A stretch of 60,210 nucleotides of DNA from Verrucomicrobiota bacterium (lineage in GTDB: Bacteria > Verrucomicrobiota > Verrucomicrobiia > Verrucomicrobiales > Verrucomicrobiaceae). The translations under genes were made by a program, and so were the position numbers. Shown here piece after piece: positions 49,414 through 57,595 of the stretch (positions are counted from its first letter, which is position 1; every line of letters begins with the position of its first letter). The DNA lies in NCBI GenBank assembly GCA_963204975.1, contig CAUJJC010000349.1, forward strand, positions 1 to 60,210. The letters are read 5' to 3'. The notes under the pieces were generated by a model, which worked only from the letters and a program-made list of their open reading frames with translations, searched no databases and had not been told where the DNA came from.

Positions 49414-51363
49414 CTAGCTCTCGAAATATGTGTAGCCGCGCAAGCCTGCCTCGAAGGCATTCATGATCTCGCGACGCTCGGCGGGCGTGATGCGCTTCGA
49501 GGCTACGGCGCTCTCGGCCAGATGGCGGAACTTCGTCACCAGCGCCTTTGGATCGTATTCCACGTAGCTGAGCACCTCGGCCACGGTGTCGCCTTCCAGC
49601 TCGTTGCGATACTTGAGCTTGCCCGTGGTATCGAGGCTGACGCTGACGACGTTGGTATCACCCAGGAGGTTATGCAGATCGCCGAGCGTTTCTTGATACG
49701 CGCCGACGAGGAACACGCCGAGCATGTAGTCATCACCGTTCTCGGGGTTCACATCGTGCAAAGGCAGGCTGGGATGCAACTCGCCGCCGTGGGCGAACTT
49801 GTTGATCTTCCCGTCGCTATCGCAGGTGATGTCGCTGAGCACCACATTGCGCGTGGGCTTTTCCTTCAGCCGATGAATCGGCATCACGGGGAAAATCTGG
49901 TCGATGGCCCAAAGGTCTGGCAGGCTCTGGAACACGCTGAAGTTCGCGTAGTAGTAATCGGTGAGCACATGCTCCAGACGCGACATCTGGCCGATGTCAC
50001 CGCCTACGGCCTCGATCTTCTCGCTGATCCAGCAGAGGATTTTCCAATACAACTCCTCGCCCTGCGACCGAGCACGCAGCCGCACTTTGCCATAGCTGAA
50101 CTCGCTGCGGAGTTTGTCACGGTAATACACCGCGTCGTTGTAGATCTCTTGGAGGCGTTCGCGCGTGAGCTTCTTGATGCCCGTTGCCAGTTCGGATTTC
50201 AGCGCATCAAGATTCTGCAGCAACGGCGGAGAGTCCTCGTCCACCTTGATGTCGCCATTGCCCTCGAAGCGGTTGATGTCCAGGATGTTCACCACAAGCA
50301 CCGAGTAGTAGGCGACAATGGCGCGACCCGATTCCGTGATCAGATCGGGATGAGGCACAGCGGCTTCGTCCGTGACCTCGGCAATGGCTTCGATCACATC
50401 GGCGCAGTATTCCTTGGTGCCGTAATCGGAGCTGCCAGAGCTGCTGCCTTTGAGGCCATCGTAGCTCACGGCCAGACCGCCACCGAGATCGAGGATGCCC
50501 ATGCGCGCCCCTTCCTGCACGAGGCCGACATAGACGCGTGCGGCCTCCGTCGCCGCACTGCGGATCGCGCGGATGTTCGGAATCTGCGAGCCCTGGTGAT
50601 AGTGCAACATGCGTAGGCAATCGAGCATGCCTTCCTCGCGCAGATGATCCACCACGCGCATCACCTGCGAGATATTGAGACCGAACACACTCGCGTCCCC
50701 GCCGCTGCCCGCCCAGTGGCCAGCGCTTTCTGTAGAAAGGCGGAACCGCACACCGAGTGTCGGACGCACGCCCATCTTCTTCGCACGCTTCAAGATGAGA
50801 TCCAGCTCCGTGGGCATCTCCAGCACGAGGATCACCTGGAGACCCATCTTCTGGGCATAGAGCGCAAGGTCGATGAACTCCTCGTCCTTGTAGCCATTGC
50901 ACACGATGTAGGCCTGCGGGTCGTGCATGTAGCCGAGAGCCGCGATCAGCTCCGGCTTGCTGCCCGCTTCCAGACCGTAGTGATACTTGCGACCGTAGCG
51001 CGTGATCTCCTCGATGACTTCCTGCTGCTGGTTCACCTTGATCGGATACACCCCGCGATACACACCCTGATACTTCGCCTCACGAATCGCGCTGGCGAAG
51101 CCTTCGTTCAGCTCATCAATGCGCCAGCGCAGCAGATCGCCGAAGCGGATCAGCACCGGCATCTGCGTGCCGCGATCCCGCAGGCCGCTCACAATCTGCG
51201 CTAGACTGACGGGCTTGGTCTTGCTGCCGTCTTTGAGGTTTACCACCACCTCGCCCTTCGCGGATACATCGAAGTAACCATGTCCCCATTCGCGAATGCC
51301 ATAAAGGTTTGCGCTATCGTCAACGCTCCAGGCAGGAGCTTTCGAGGAGGGACGTCTTTCCAT
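49414..51363 (-). CDS. speA: Biosynthetic arginine decarboxylase
   Basis: 649 residues from the ATG at 51363 (MERRPSSKAPAWSVDD), matching SpeA length (~640). PLP lysine in YRGVYPIKVNQQ; HYHQGSQIPNI; LDLGGGLAVSYDG; ITESGRAIVAYY; DSDGKI and GAYQETLGDLHNLLGD are the usual substrate and PLP contacts. It converts arginine to agmatine. Together with the nearby carboxynorspermidine dehydrogenase this points to a spermidine/norspermidine route. Confidence 0.96.
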   Translation of the reverse strand: MERRPSSKAPAWSVDDSANLYGIREWGHGYFDVSAKGEVVVNLKDGSKTKPVSLAQIVSGLRDRGTQMPVLIRFGDLLRWRIDELNEGFASAIREAKYQGVYRGVYPIKVNQQQEVIEEITRYGRKYHYGLEAGSKPELIAALGYMHDPQAYIVCNGYKDEEFIDLALYAQKMGLQVILVLEMPTELDLILKRAKKMGVRPTLGVRFRLSTESAGHWAGSGGDASVFGLNISQVMRVVDHLREEGMLDCLRMLHYHQGSQIPNIRAIRSAATEAARVYVGLVQEGARMGILDLGGGLAVSYDGLKGSSSGSSDYGTKEYCADVIEAIAEVTDEAAVPHPDLITESGRAIVAYYSVLVVNILDINRFEGNGDIKVDEDSPPLLQNLDALKSELATGIKKLTRERLQEIYNDAVYYRDKLRSEFSYGKVRLRARSQGEELYWKILCWISEKIEAVGGDIGQMSRLEHVLTDYYYANFSVFQSLPDLWAIDQIFPVMPIHRLKEKPTRNVVLSDITCDSDGKINKFAHGGELHPSLPLHDVNPENGDDYMLGVFLVGAYQETLGDLHNLLGDTNVVSVSLDTTGKLKYRNELEGDTVAEVLSYVEYDPKALVTKFRHLAESAVASKRITPAERREIMNAFEAGLRGYTYFES

Positions 51364-51578
51364 TTCGTGTGATTGGGGGCGGGTTAGTTTGAGCGCGCGA
51401 TTATGCGACCCTTTGCCGGAAAGGAAAGCAACGTTTGATGTCCGTGCGCAACGGAGCCCGCTACTTGAGCTTCTCTTTACCAACTGACAGGACACTGACT
51501 CACACTGACCTCCGATCACCGACGAGGCAGCCGAGACCTGTGATGCTGGAGTGTCAGTGTCAGTCAGTGACTATAGAC
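51364..51578. other. Upstream region of speA with TGTCAG-rich repeats
   Basis: Contains several TGACAG/CTGACA words: 51482-51509 (on the minus strand TCAGTGTGAGTCAGTGTCCTG) and 51550-51568 (GTGTCAGTGTCAGTCAGTG). Part of this recurs in inverted orientation at 56876-56906. No ORF. Upstream promoter of speA is expected here. Confidence 0.5.
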
Positions 51579-53225
51579 TCAACGCGTCGGCAAGATCACA
51601 CGCGAGGCATACTTTGAGTCATGCCAGATCGTGTTGATCGCCGCTGGACCAGGCTCGGGCACGAAGTTCGTGATCGGGTCGCCGGTCTGCGGATTCGGCT
51701 CATAAAATGGAGCACCCGTGCTGGCGATGGTGACGCGCACGCGGTGGCCCTTGTTGAAGATGATGCTCACCCAACCGATGTCCCACGACAGCTTCGCGAC
51801 TTCGCCGGGCGCGAGCAACTTTTGATGACCGAAGCCCTCGCGGTAGCGCGCGCGCAGCGGGTAATCGACCAGCAGCATCGAGCGACCATCGGGATACACA
51901 TCGGTCACGCGCAGAACGAAGTCCGTGTCCTTCACCGTTGATGACACGAAGACCTCCGCCTTGATGCGACCGGTGACTTCCATCGGCTTATCGAGCACCG
52001 CACTCGTCCAGGTGCGCACTTCGCTTTGCTCTTCAAAACCACGCGCATCGCGAGCGCCGGGAAAGCCGGTGTAGGGCAGGCTCATCGGACGCGACGGATC
52101 GCTCGCATACGACGTGCTTGCGTTCGCCGCGCTAGCCTTGCTCGTGTTGATCGAACCATCGGGTTGCAGGAACCATTCGACCTCCGTGGCGGACGGCGGG
52201 AAGTCCTTGTCCTCACGCCACACATTGCCCGGAGCGCCAGGCTCGCCACACGCGCCCATCACGTAATACTTCACCACGGGGTCCTTCTCGATGCCATTGT
52301 CCTCGCCTTTCAGGTAGTGATTGAACCACTTCACCATGTGCGGATACACATCGAACATGGCGTTCTCCGGGAACACCAGTTCGCCGATCTTGTTCGACTT
52401 CGGATATCCGCCATGCAGCCAGGGGCCAATGATGAGCTGCTGCTGACGGCGTGAGTTGGGGCCGCCCTTCGTGTTGCGTCCGATGAAGCTCGCCACGCTG
52501 CCCTGGCACATGAAATCGAACCAACTGCCGATGGTGAAACACGGGTAGTTCATCTTGTCGAAGTGCAGCGACGCATCCTCATCCTTCCAGTAGTCGTCGT
52601 AATCGGGATGCGCGTCCCATTCGCGCAGCAGGTCATCATTGTCAGACGGCACCCGCGCCAGCTTCTCCTGGCCTTTGAACCGCAGCGGCTTCGTGAGTCC
52701 ACCGATGCGATAGCCTTCTTGATACAGGCTCAGGCCCGTGTCCGTCATGTATTGCGCCACCAGATGCGGCGGCTGCGTAACAGCCAGATAGTTCTGCGCA
52801 TAGCCCGCCTGCGATCCGCCATACGTGCCCACCTTCCCCGTGCTCCACGGCTGCGTGCCGAACCACTCGCACAGGTCATAGCCATCCTTCAGCGGCCCCC
52901 ATTGCAGCCCGCGATAACCGCGATACACGCCCTCGCTCTCGTGCGTGCCACGGTAGTTCACCAGTGCGATGACGAACCCATTCTCCGCAAACCTCGCCGC
53001 CGCCTTGCGCGACCCCGCGCTGCTGATGTCCGCGTAGCGTTGCTCGAAAATCACCGGCCACTTCTTCCCCTCCCCCGGCGGGAAGAACACATACGCCGAC
53101 AGCCGCTTCCCATCGCGCATCGGAATCATGAGATGTTCCTCACGCACCGATCCGAAATCGATCTTCGGCTCGGCGGCATCACTGACGGCAACAAGACAAC
53201 AACAAGCAACAAGGAGAGTGCGCAT
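51579..53225 (-). CDS. Exported CocE/NonD-type alpha/beta hydrolase (X-Pro peptidase S15 family)
   Basis: 548 residues from the ATG at 53225 (MRTLLVACCCLVAVSDAAEP, signal peptide); an ATG three codons upstream is possible. Catalytic Ser in GTYGGSQAGY, oxyanion region NYRGTHES, Asp/His from SLHFDKMN and GPWLHGGY regions. The C-terminal jelly-roll (VTGRIKAEVFVSSTVKDTDF, GHRVRVTIASTGAP) is the PepX-C domain. Such enzymes hydrolyse dipeptides, acyl esters or glutaryl amides. Substrate unknown. Confidence 0.92.
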   Translation of the reverse strand: MRTLLVACCCLVAVSDAAEPKIDFGSVREEHLMIPMRDGKRLSAYVFFPPGEGKKWPVIFEQRYADISSAGSRKAAARFAENGFVIALVNYRGTHESEGVYRGYRGLQWGPLKDGYDLCEWFGTQPWSTGKVGTYGGSQAGYAQNYLAVTQPPHLVAQYMTDTGLSLYQEGYRIGGLTKPLRFKGQEKLARVPSDNDDLLREWDAHPDYDDYWKDEDASLHFDKMNYPCFTIGSWFDFMCQGSVASFIGRNTKGGPNSRRQQQLIIGPWLHGGYPKSNKIGELVFPENAMFDVYPHMVKWFNHYLKGEDNGIEKDPVVKYYVMGACGEPGAPGNVWREDKDFPPSATEVEWFLQPDGSINTSKASAANASTSYASDPSRPMSLPYTGFPGARDARGFEEQSEVRTWTSAVLDKPMEVTGRIKAEVFVSSTVKDTDFVLRVTDVYPDGRSMLLVDYPLRARYREGFGHQKLLAPGEVAKLSWDIGWVSIIFNKGHRVRVTIASTGAPFYEPNPQTGDPITNFVPEPGPAAINTIWHDSKYASRVILPTR

Positions 53226-53564
53226 CCTGCCCATACGCGCGCAGTCAGGAGGCTCGTTCAGCGGAGAGCGGGTTGGGTGCTCACACGAAGACACCACGGT
53301 CACAGGGGACGAGCGTCATCGTGTCGTTGCCAATGATGTTGATGACCTTCACGGTCACAGTTTAGCGGCCGGTCTGGCATAGACATGCGGGGCGGTAGTC
53401 GGTTCAAGGTCGCAGTCCTGGCAAGTGCGGAAGCTCTGCCACTCGTTCTCGAAGATCTAGGCCCCGGTCCAGCGCTCAAGCGAACTGCTTCTCTAAACCA
53501 TTTCTGACAACGGAGGCTTATCTCTCGGTTACGGAGAATGTGAATGCTTGAGGCGAGAGTCGAT
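53226..53564. other. Intergenic region, nothing recognised
   Basis: 339 bases between the CocE gene start and the DSD1-like gene end. An 11-nt direct repeat CACGGTCACAG occurs at 53295 and 53350. A 23-codon minus-strand reading (53281-53352, starting GTG: VKVINIIGNDTMTLVP...) looks oddly protein-like but has no ribosome binding site. No RNA or terminator motif recognised. Confidence 0.45.
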
Positions 53565-54683
53565 CTACACCGTGATTCGCCGATTCCGCGCCGTGATGGG
53601 CCAGCGATCAACGACTTTCATCTGATCAATGATGAGCGCCTCGCCGTGCATGGAGACGCTGGGGCACACATGGCGGGGAATGCCGTGGAGGGCTTGGCCG
53701 ATGAGGAAGCGTTCGCGCTGATCGACCTTCATGACGAGGTGCTCCTCGCTTTGCATGAGGAACTCGGCTTCGGGAATCTCCTCGAAGCGGACGCGCGGAT
53801 GTGGGTTTTCGGGGGCGACCGATTTGTGGCCGAGATCGACGGTGATGCGGTCGGTGCCGGGCTTGCTGACCACGCGGGTGAGCAGCACGGCGGCGGGCTG
53901 GAAGGGCAAATCGTCGAGCTTGTCGCCGTAGCCGAAGTCCCACAGCACGGTCGTTCCAGGGCTGAGCGTGCGATCAGCGTGCTGCGCATGGATGCCAAAC
54001 GTGGGCGAGCCACCGGCGACGAGTTCCTTCACGATAAGGCCTTCACCTTGCAGTTCTTTTTTGAACTCGAGGATCGGAGCAAAAGCTTCGTCACAGAGCC
54101 GACGACGCGTCTCCAGATCGGCGTCGTGGATGTGGCCATCGTAGGCGTGAAGACCTGCGAGGCCGACTCGGGGCGTCTCCTTGATCACCTTGGCCAGCAT
54201 CTTGGCCTGGAAGCCGGGAACGATGCCGGTGCGGGACATGCCGCAGTCGAGTTCGAGGAAGACGGGCAGGTTGACCCGGTGCTGCTGAGCGGCGGCGGCG
54301 ATGTGGCGGATGGTTTCCTCATCGTCAGCGATGGTGGAAAAACGCACGGTGGGGAACTTCGCTGCCAGTTCGGCCAGGCGGTGCGCATTGGCACCCACGG
54401 CCGGCATGGCCAGCATGATGTCCGTGCCGCCCGCATCGGCGGTCATCTCCACCTCGGCCACGGTGGAGCATTTGAATTTCGTGATGCCCAGCTCCACCTG
54501 GCGCTGGATGAGCTGGCCGCACTTGTGCGTCTTCACATGCGGGCGCAACCGCTCAGGGCCGCCCGCGATCTGGAGCATGAGCTGTAGGTTGTGCTCGATG
54601 CGTTCGCGATAAAACAGCAGCGCCGGAGTGGCGATGTCAGCTTCGTTTTCGATGTGGAACCAGGCGAATTCGGGCAAGAGCAT
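53565..54683 (-). CDS. DSD1/D-threonine aldolase-like fold type III PLP enzyme
   Basis: 372 residues from the ATG at 54683 (MLLPEFAWFHIENEAD); the longer reading translates the heptamer array and is not credible. PLP Lys in RPHVKTHKC, LELDCGMSRTGI, YDGHIHD, AGGSPTF and the metal-binding C-terminal VCPSVSMHGEAL (His...Cys zinc site of DSD1/D-TA). Expected to eliminate or cleave D-serine/D-threonine-like substrates. It may share a transcript with ridA, which removes enamine products, although the S23 gene now lies between them. Confidence 0.9.
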   Translation of the reverse strand: MLLPEFAWFHIENEADIATPALLFYRERIEHNLQLMLQIAGGPERLRPHVKTHKCGQLIQRQVELGITKFKCSTVAEVEMTADAGGTDIMLAMPAVGANAHRLAELAAKFPTVRFSTIADDEETIRHIAAAAQQHRVNLPVFLELDCGMSRTGIVPGFQAKMLAKVIKETPRVGLAGLHAYDGHIHDADLETRRRLCDEAFAPILEFKKELQGEGLIVKELVAGGSPTFGIHAQHADRTLSPGTTVLWDFGYGDKLDDLPFQPAAVLLTRVVSKPGTDRITVDLGHKSVAPENPHPRVRFEEIPEAEFLMQSEEHLVMKVDQRERFLIGQALHGIPRHVCPSVSMHGEALIIDQMKVVDRWPITARNRRITV

Positions 54684-54705
54684 AGAGGCAAGGGGGTGGG
54701 GATTC

Positions 54706-54739
54706 GAGCAAGGAGCAGGGAGCAAGGAGCAGGGAGCAA
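54706..54739. repeat. Short GCTCCNN heptamer array abutting the S23 gene stop
   Basis: On the S23 coding strand it reads GCTCCCT, GCTCCTT, GCTCCCT, GCTCCTT, then GCTCG: four 7-bp units (two 14-bp units). It starts at the base next to the S23 stop codon (54740-54742). Orientation is opposite to the longer array on the other side of the gene. Confidence 0.85.
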
Positions 54740-55099
54740 TCAGACGAGGAGGCGTTGGCGAAAGGCTTCGATCATGCGGCACAACTCACTGAGTTTGGCG
54801 GCAAGGGGCATGGTTTCGTGTTCTTCCAAGTGATGGTGGAGGCTGAAGAAGAACATCATGTTTGCATTTTCGAAGGCGGAGCGCTTGGCGATGTTGAGGA
54901 AATTGGCGAAGTCGCGATCCGAAGCACTGCCGGAGCCTTCGGCGATGTTGTTCGAGATGCTGAGTGCAGCACCTCGAAGCTGCTCGGCAAACTTCCACTT
55001 CTTCTGCTCATCAAGCCGGTCTGCCAACACACAAAGCTCACCTCCAATGGCAATGGCGCGCCGCCAAATCTCAAGATCTTCGAATCGGAACAGAGTCAT
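54740..55099 (-). CDS. S23/IVP-type four-helix bundle protein
   Basis: 119 residues, the usual length of the TIGR02436 four-helix bundle family (proteins found in 23S rRNA intervening sequences and related to the diversity-generating retroelement protein Avd). Signature: FEDLEIWRRAI, LADRLDEQKKWKFAEQLRGAALSISNNIAEGSGS, DFANFLNIAKRSAFENANMM. No rRNA is near. The start has an AAAGAAG ribosome site 4-5 bases upstream. It is exactly framed by heptamer arrays, inverted with respect to each other. Function of free-standing members is unknown. Confidence 0.93.
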   Translation of the reverse strand: MTLFRFEDLEIWRRAIAIGGELCVLADRLDEQKKWKFAEQLRGAALSISNNIAEGSGSASDRDFANFLNIAKRSAFENANMMFFFSLHHHLEEHETMPLAAKLSELCRMIEAFRQRLLV

Positions 55100-55134
55100 A
55101 ACTTCTTTATCAAGTGGTTAATTTACGGTCCGTC

Positions 55135-55225
55135 GCTCCAAGCTCCAAGCTCCAAGCTCCATGCTCCATGCTCCAAGCTCCAAGCTCCAAGCTCCAAGCT
55201 CCATGCTCCATGCTCCATGCTTCAG
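55135..55225. repeat. GCTCCAW heptamer tandem array upstream of the S23 gene
   Basis: Twelve perfect 7-bp units GCTCCAA or GCTCCAT in the order A,A,A,T,T,A,A,A,A,T,T,T at base 7, then a degenerate unit GCTTCAG that overlaps the ridA stop codon (55222-55224). On the S23 coding strand the units read WTGGAGC. It lies 35 bases before the S23 start. Period 7 keeps no reading frame advantage (all three frames open), so coding readings across it are artefacts. Confidence 0.95.
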
Positions 55226-55683
55226 GCAATTTCGAAGATCCCCTCAATCTCCACCGCGATGCCACCGGGCAGCCCGCCCATGCCGACGGCGCTGCGGGCA
55301 CCGATGCCGTTCTCCTCGCCCCAGACCTGGGCGAAGAGTTCGGAACAGCCGTTGATCACCTTTGGGTGGTCGGGGAATTCGGGGGTGCTGTTGACCATGC
55401 CGAGCAGTTTGATCACCCGCTTCACGCGGTCGAGGCTGCCAAGTTCCTGCTTCAGCGTGGCAAGCATGGCGAGGCCCGTTTGCTGGGCTGCCGCCTTGCC
55501 CTCGTCCAGGCTCAGATCGTCGCCCACGCGGCCGGTCAAGTAGGTGCCGTCGGAGCAAAAGGGACCGTGGCCAGAGACGTAGGCGATGTTGCCGACGATG
55601 ACGACGGGCTTGTAAACGCCACCGCGAGGCGGAGCGGAGGGAAGTTCGAGACCTAGTTGCTGGAGGTTGGATTCGGCGGACAT
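55222..55683 (-). CDS. RidA family protein
   Basis: 153 residues from the ATG at 55683 (MSAESNLQQLGLELP). YjgF/RidA family features: PVVIVGNIAYVSGHGPF, AAQQTGLAMLATLKQELGSLDRVKRVIKLLGMVN, and GARSAVGMGGLPGGIAVEIEGIFEI with the Arg that binds the substrate carboxylate. The family deaminates reactive enamines/imines from PLP enzymes. Its neighbour in the same direction, beyond the S23 gene, is a PLP enzyme. Confidence 0.92.
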   Translation of the reverse strand: MSAESNLQQLGLELPSAPPRGGVYKPVVIVGNIAYVSGHGPFCSDGTYLTGRVGDDLSLDEGKAAAQQTGLAMLATLKQELGSLDRVKRVIKLLGMVNSTPEFPDHPKVINGCSELFAQVWGEENGIGARSAVGMGGLPGGIAVEIEGIFEIA

Positions 55684-55824
55684 GGGGCTCGATGGAAGAC
55701 GAAACGCGTGTCCAGTGCCAGCAAAAACCATCCTCGTTTCGTGGCACGGGTTGTGCGGAGTTCCTGCTGGCACGCCTTCGCTCACTCGCTAGACTCGCGC
55801 CTCCCCCACCCCGATTCTCTCATC

Positions 55825-56820
55825 ATGCCCCGTCTCATCGAATACCGTGAAGCCATCCGTGAAGCCCTGGACGAAGAGCTTGCCCGCGATCCTATGGTGG
55901 TCGTGATGGGCGAGGAAGTCGCGCAATACAACGGTGCCTACAAAGTGACCAAAGGCCTGTGGGAAAAGTGGGGAGACAAGCGCATGGTCGATACCCCGAT
56001 CAGCGAGGCCGGCTTCATCGGCATGGGCATCGGAGCCTCGATGCTCGGCGTGCGGCCCGTGATGGAGCTGATGTTCTGGAGCTTCTACACCGTGGCCTGG
56101 GATCAAATCGTGAACAATGCCGCGATGGTCCGCTACATGTCCGGCGGCAAGATCAACTGCCCCATCGTCATCCGCGGCCCGGCCAATGGCGGCACCAATG
56201 TGGGCGCGACGCACTCGCACACGCCCGAGAACATCATGGCCAGCTTCCCCGGCATGAAGTGTGTGGTGCCCTCGAATGCCTACGACGCCAAGGGCCTGCT
56301 CAAGGCCGCCATCCGCGACAACGACCCCGTCATGTTCATGGAGAGCACCAAGCTCTACGGCGAGAAATGGGATGTGCCTGCCAATGAAGATCTGCCCAAT
56401 GGCGAACTCGTGATCCCGCTCGGCGTCGCCGATGTAAAACGCGAGGGCACCGACCTCTCCTTGATTGCCCATGGTCGCGCCGTGATCACCTGCCTGGAGG
56501 CCGCCAAGCGCCTGGAAGAAGAGCACGGCATTCACTGCGAAGTCGTCGATCTGCGCACCATTCGTCCGCTCGATGAGGACACCATTTTTGACTCCGTGCG
56601 CAAGACGCACAAGGCGATCTATGTCGAGGAAGGCAAGCCCTTCTGCGGCGTGGGAGCCCAGATCGCCTACATGATTCAGGAGCGCTGCTTCGATGACCTG
56701 GATGCTCCAGTGCTACGCGTGAATTCCCTCGACGCCCCCGCCATCTACAGCCCGCCGCTCGAGAACCTCCAGCTCCCCTACGCCGATGTCATCATCGAGA
56801 AGGCGCTGAGTATTGCCTAA
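55825..56820 (+). CDS. pdhB: Pyruvate dehydrogenase E1 component beta subunit
   Basis: 331 residues from the ATG at 55825 (MPRLIEYREAIREAL); the reading to 55657 overlaps ridA. E1-beta motifs: MGEEVAQYNGAYKVTKGL, DTPISEAGFIGMGIGA, RGPANGGTNVGATHSHTPEN, VEEGKPFCGVGAQIAYMIQE and RVNSLDAPAIYSPPLEN. With the alpha subunit it decarboxylates pyruvate using thiamine diphosphate. No alpha, E2 or E3 gene is adjacent. Confidence 0.93.
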   Translation: MPRLIEYREAIREALDEELARDPMVVVMGEEVAQYNGAYKVTKGLWEKWGDKRMVDTPISEAGFIGMGIGASMLGVRPVMELMFWSFYTVAWDQIVNNAAMVRYMSGGKINCPIVIRGPANGGTNVGATHSHTPENIMASFPGMKCVVPSNAYDAKGLLKAAIRDNDPVMFMESTKLYGEKWDVPANEDLPNGELVIPLGVADVKREGTDLSLIAHGRAVITCLEAAKRLEEEHGIHCEVVDLRTIRPLDEDTIFDSVRKTHKAIYVEEGKPFCGVGAQIAYMIQERCFDDLDAPVLRVNSLDAPAIYSPPLENLQLPYADVIIEKALSIA

Positions 56821-57595
56821 AGCGGCGCTCATGGAAGCATTCGGAACCACGGACGAACACTCACCCGACCCTCACGAGGTCCGTGTCCTGTCAGTGTCAG
56901 TTAGTTGTGAAATGTAAAGGCTCAGCCCGTCCTCGCAGTCTGCTGAAAGGCGAGTCCCTGCCCTCGAATTCTTCTCACGAATCGCTCTTCCACCCTTTTC
57001 GCCTCGTCTTGTGGCAGAGCGTTTGGGTAGATGGGTTGCGATAAGGAGGTCATACCAAGCGCCTTCGGAGCAGGGTCTTCCAGACTTGGCAGCAGTGAGG
57101 AAAGCCCCAGAGGATAAAGGCGTCAGGGTAAGGGGAGGATCTGCCGTTGGCCTTGATGCCGAAGGCATCGAAGAGATTAGCCGGGGGTCGTGCGAGTGAA
57201 GCGAGCACCACCCCCGGTAGCTACGTCAACAAAGCGCATCCTGAAGGGATGCCAGAGCCGTCGTCGAAGCCATACGCTGGGTTGCACAACGCCTCTACGA
57301 CACCTTTCAGGGTCGCATTCACCTCTGGCTTTTCCGGGGGGCGTGCTCGTGAGACTAGCACGACCCCCGGCTAATGGCTGCGATGTCTCTGGCATCCAGC
57401 GCCTGGCAGACCCGGTTTCAAGGGTGTTTGGTATGGCGTCACGGACGACCCATAATCACATGCCTTTGATATGAGGTCGGCACTCGTCTCGACGGTGCGG
57501 TGATGAGGGTGCTCAAGGCGATGCTCGCCTCGGTCATGAGAATGAGACTTGGCTTGTGCGGATTTGCTTCCTAATGTAGCGACCAGACAACTCAT
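56821..57595. other. Long intergenic region with REP-like hairpins and no credible gene
   Basis: 775 bases. 56876-56906 repeats TGTCAG words found at 51480-51570. 57110-57180 includes GATGCCGAAGGCATC, a perfect palindrome-like stem. 57176-57375 holds two inverted hairpins (annotated separately). Several short reading frames (56872-57474) give basic, repeat-like peptides and are typical spurious ORFs of such repeats. The promoter of the RCC1-repeat gene should lie between 57480 and 57595. Confidence 0.6.
57176..57375. repeat. Inverted pair of REP-like hairpins
   Basis: Hairpin 1 at 57181-57217 has arms CCGGGGGTCGTGC and GCACCACCCCCGG (one mismatch). Hairpin 2 at 57334-57370 has CCGGGGGGCGTGCT and AGCACGACCCCCGG. 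The outer 18 bases ATTAGCCGGGGGTCGTGC are repeated exactly in inverted orientation at the two ends. The layout resembles bacterial REP/BIME elements and the GGGGGTCGTGC repeats I associate with Planctomycetes and Verrucomicrobia. No RAYT transposase is in the window. Confidence 0.85.

Noticed and set aside
55135..55225. CRISPR array
   Set aside because: Units are 7 bp head-to-tail with no spacers.
55110..55301. Coding frame across the heptamer array (peptides of the EHGAWSLELGAWSM type)
   Set aside because: The 7-bp period opens every frame, so the peptide is an artefact; it has no ribosome site or domain.
56872..57474. Small ORFs in the repeat-rich gap
   Set aside because: They translate REP-like hairpins into Arg/Pro/Thr-rich peptides, overlap on both strands and have no start signals.
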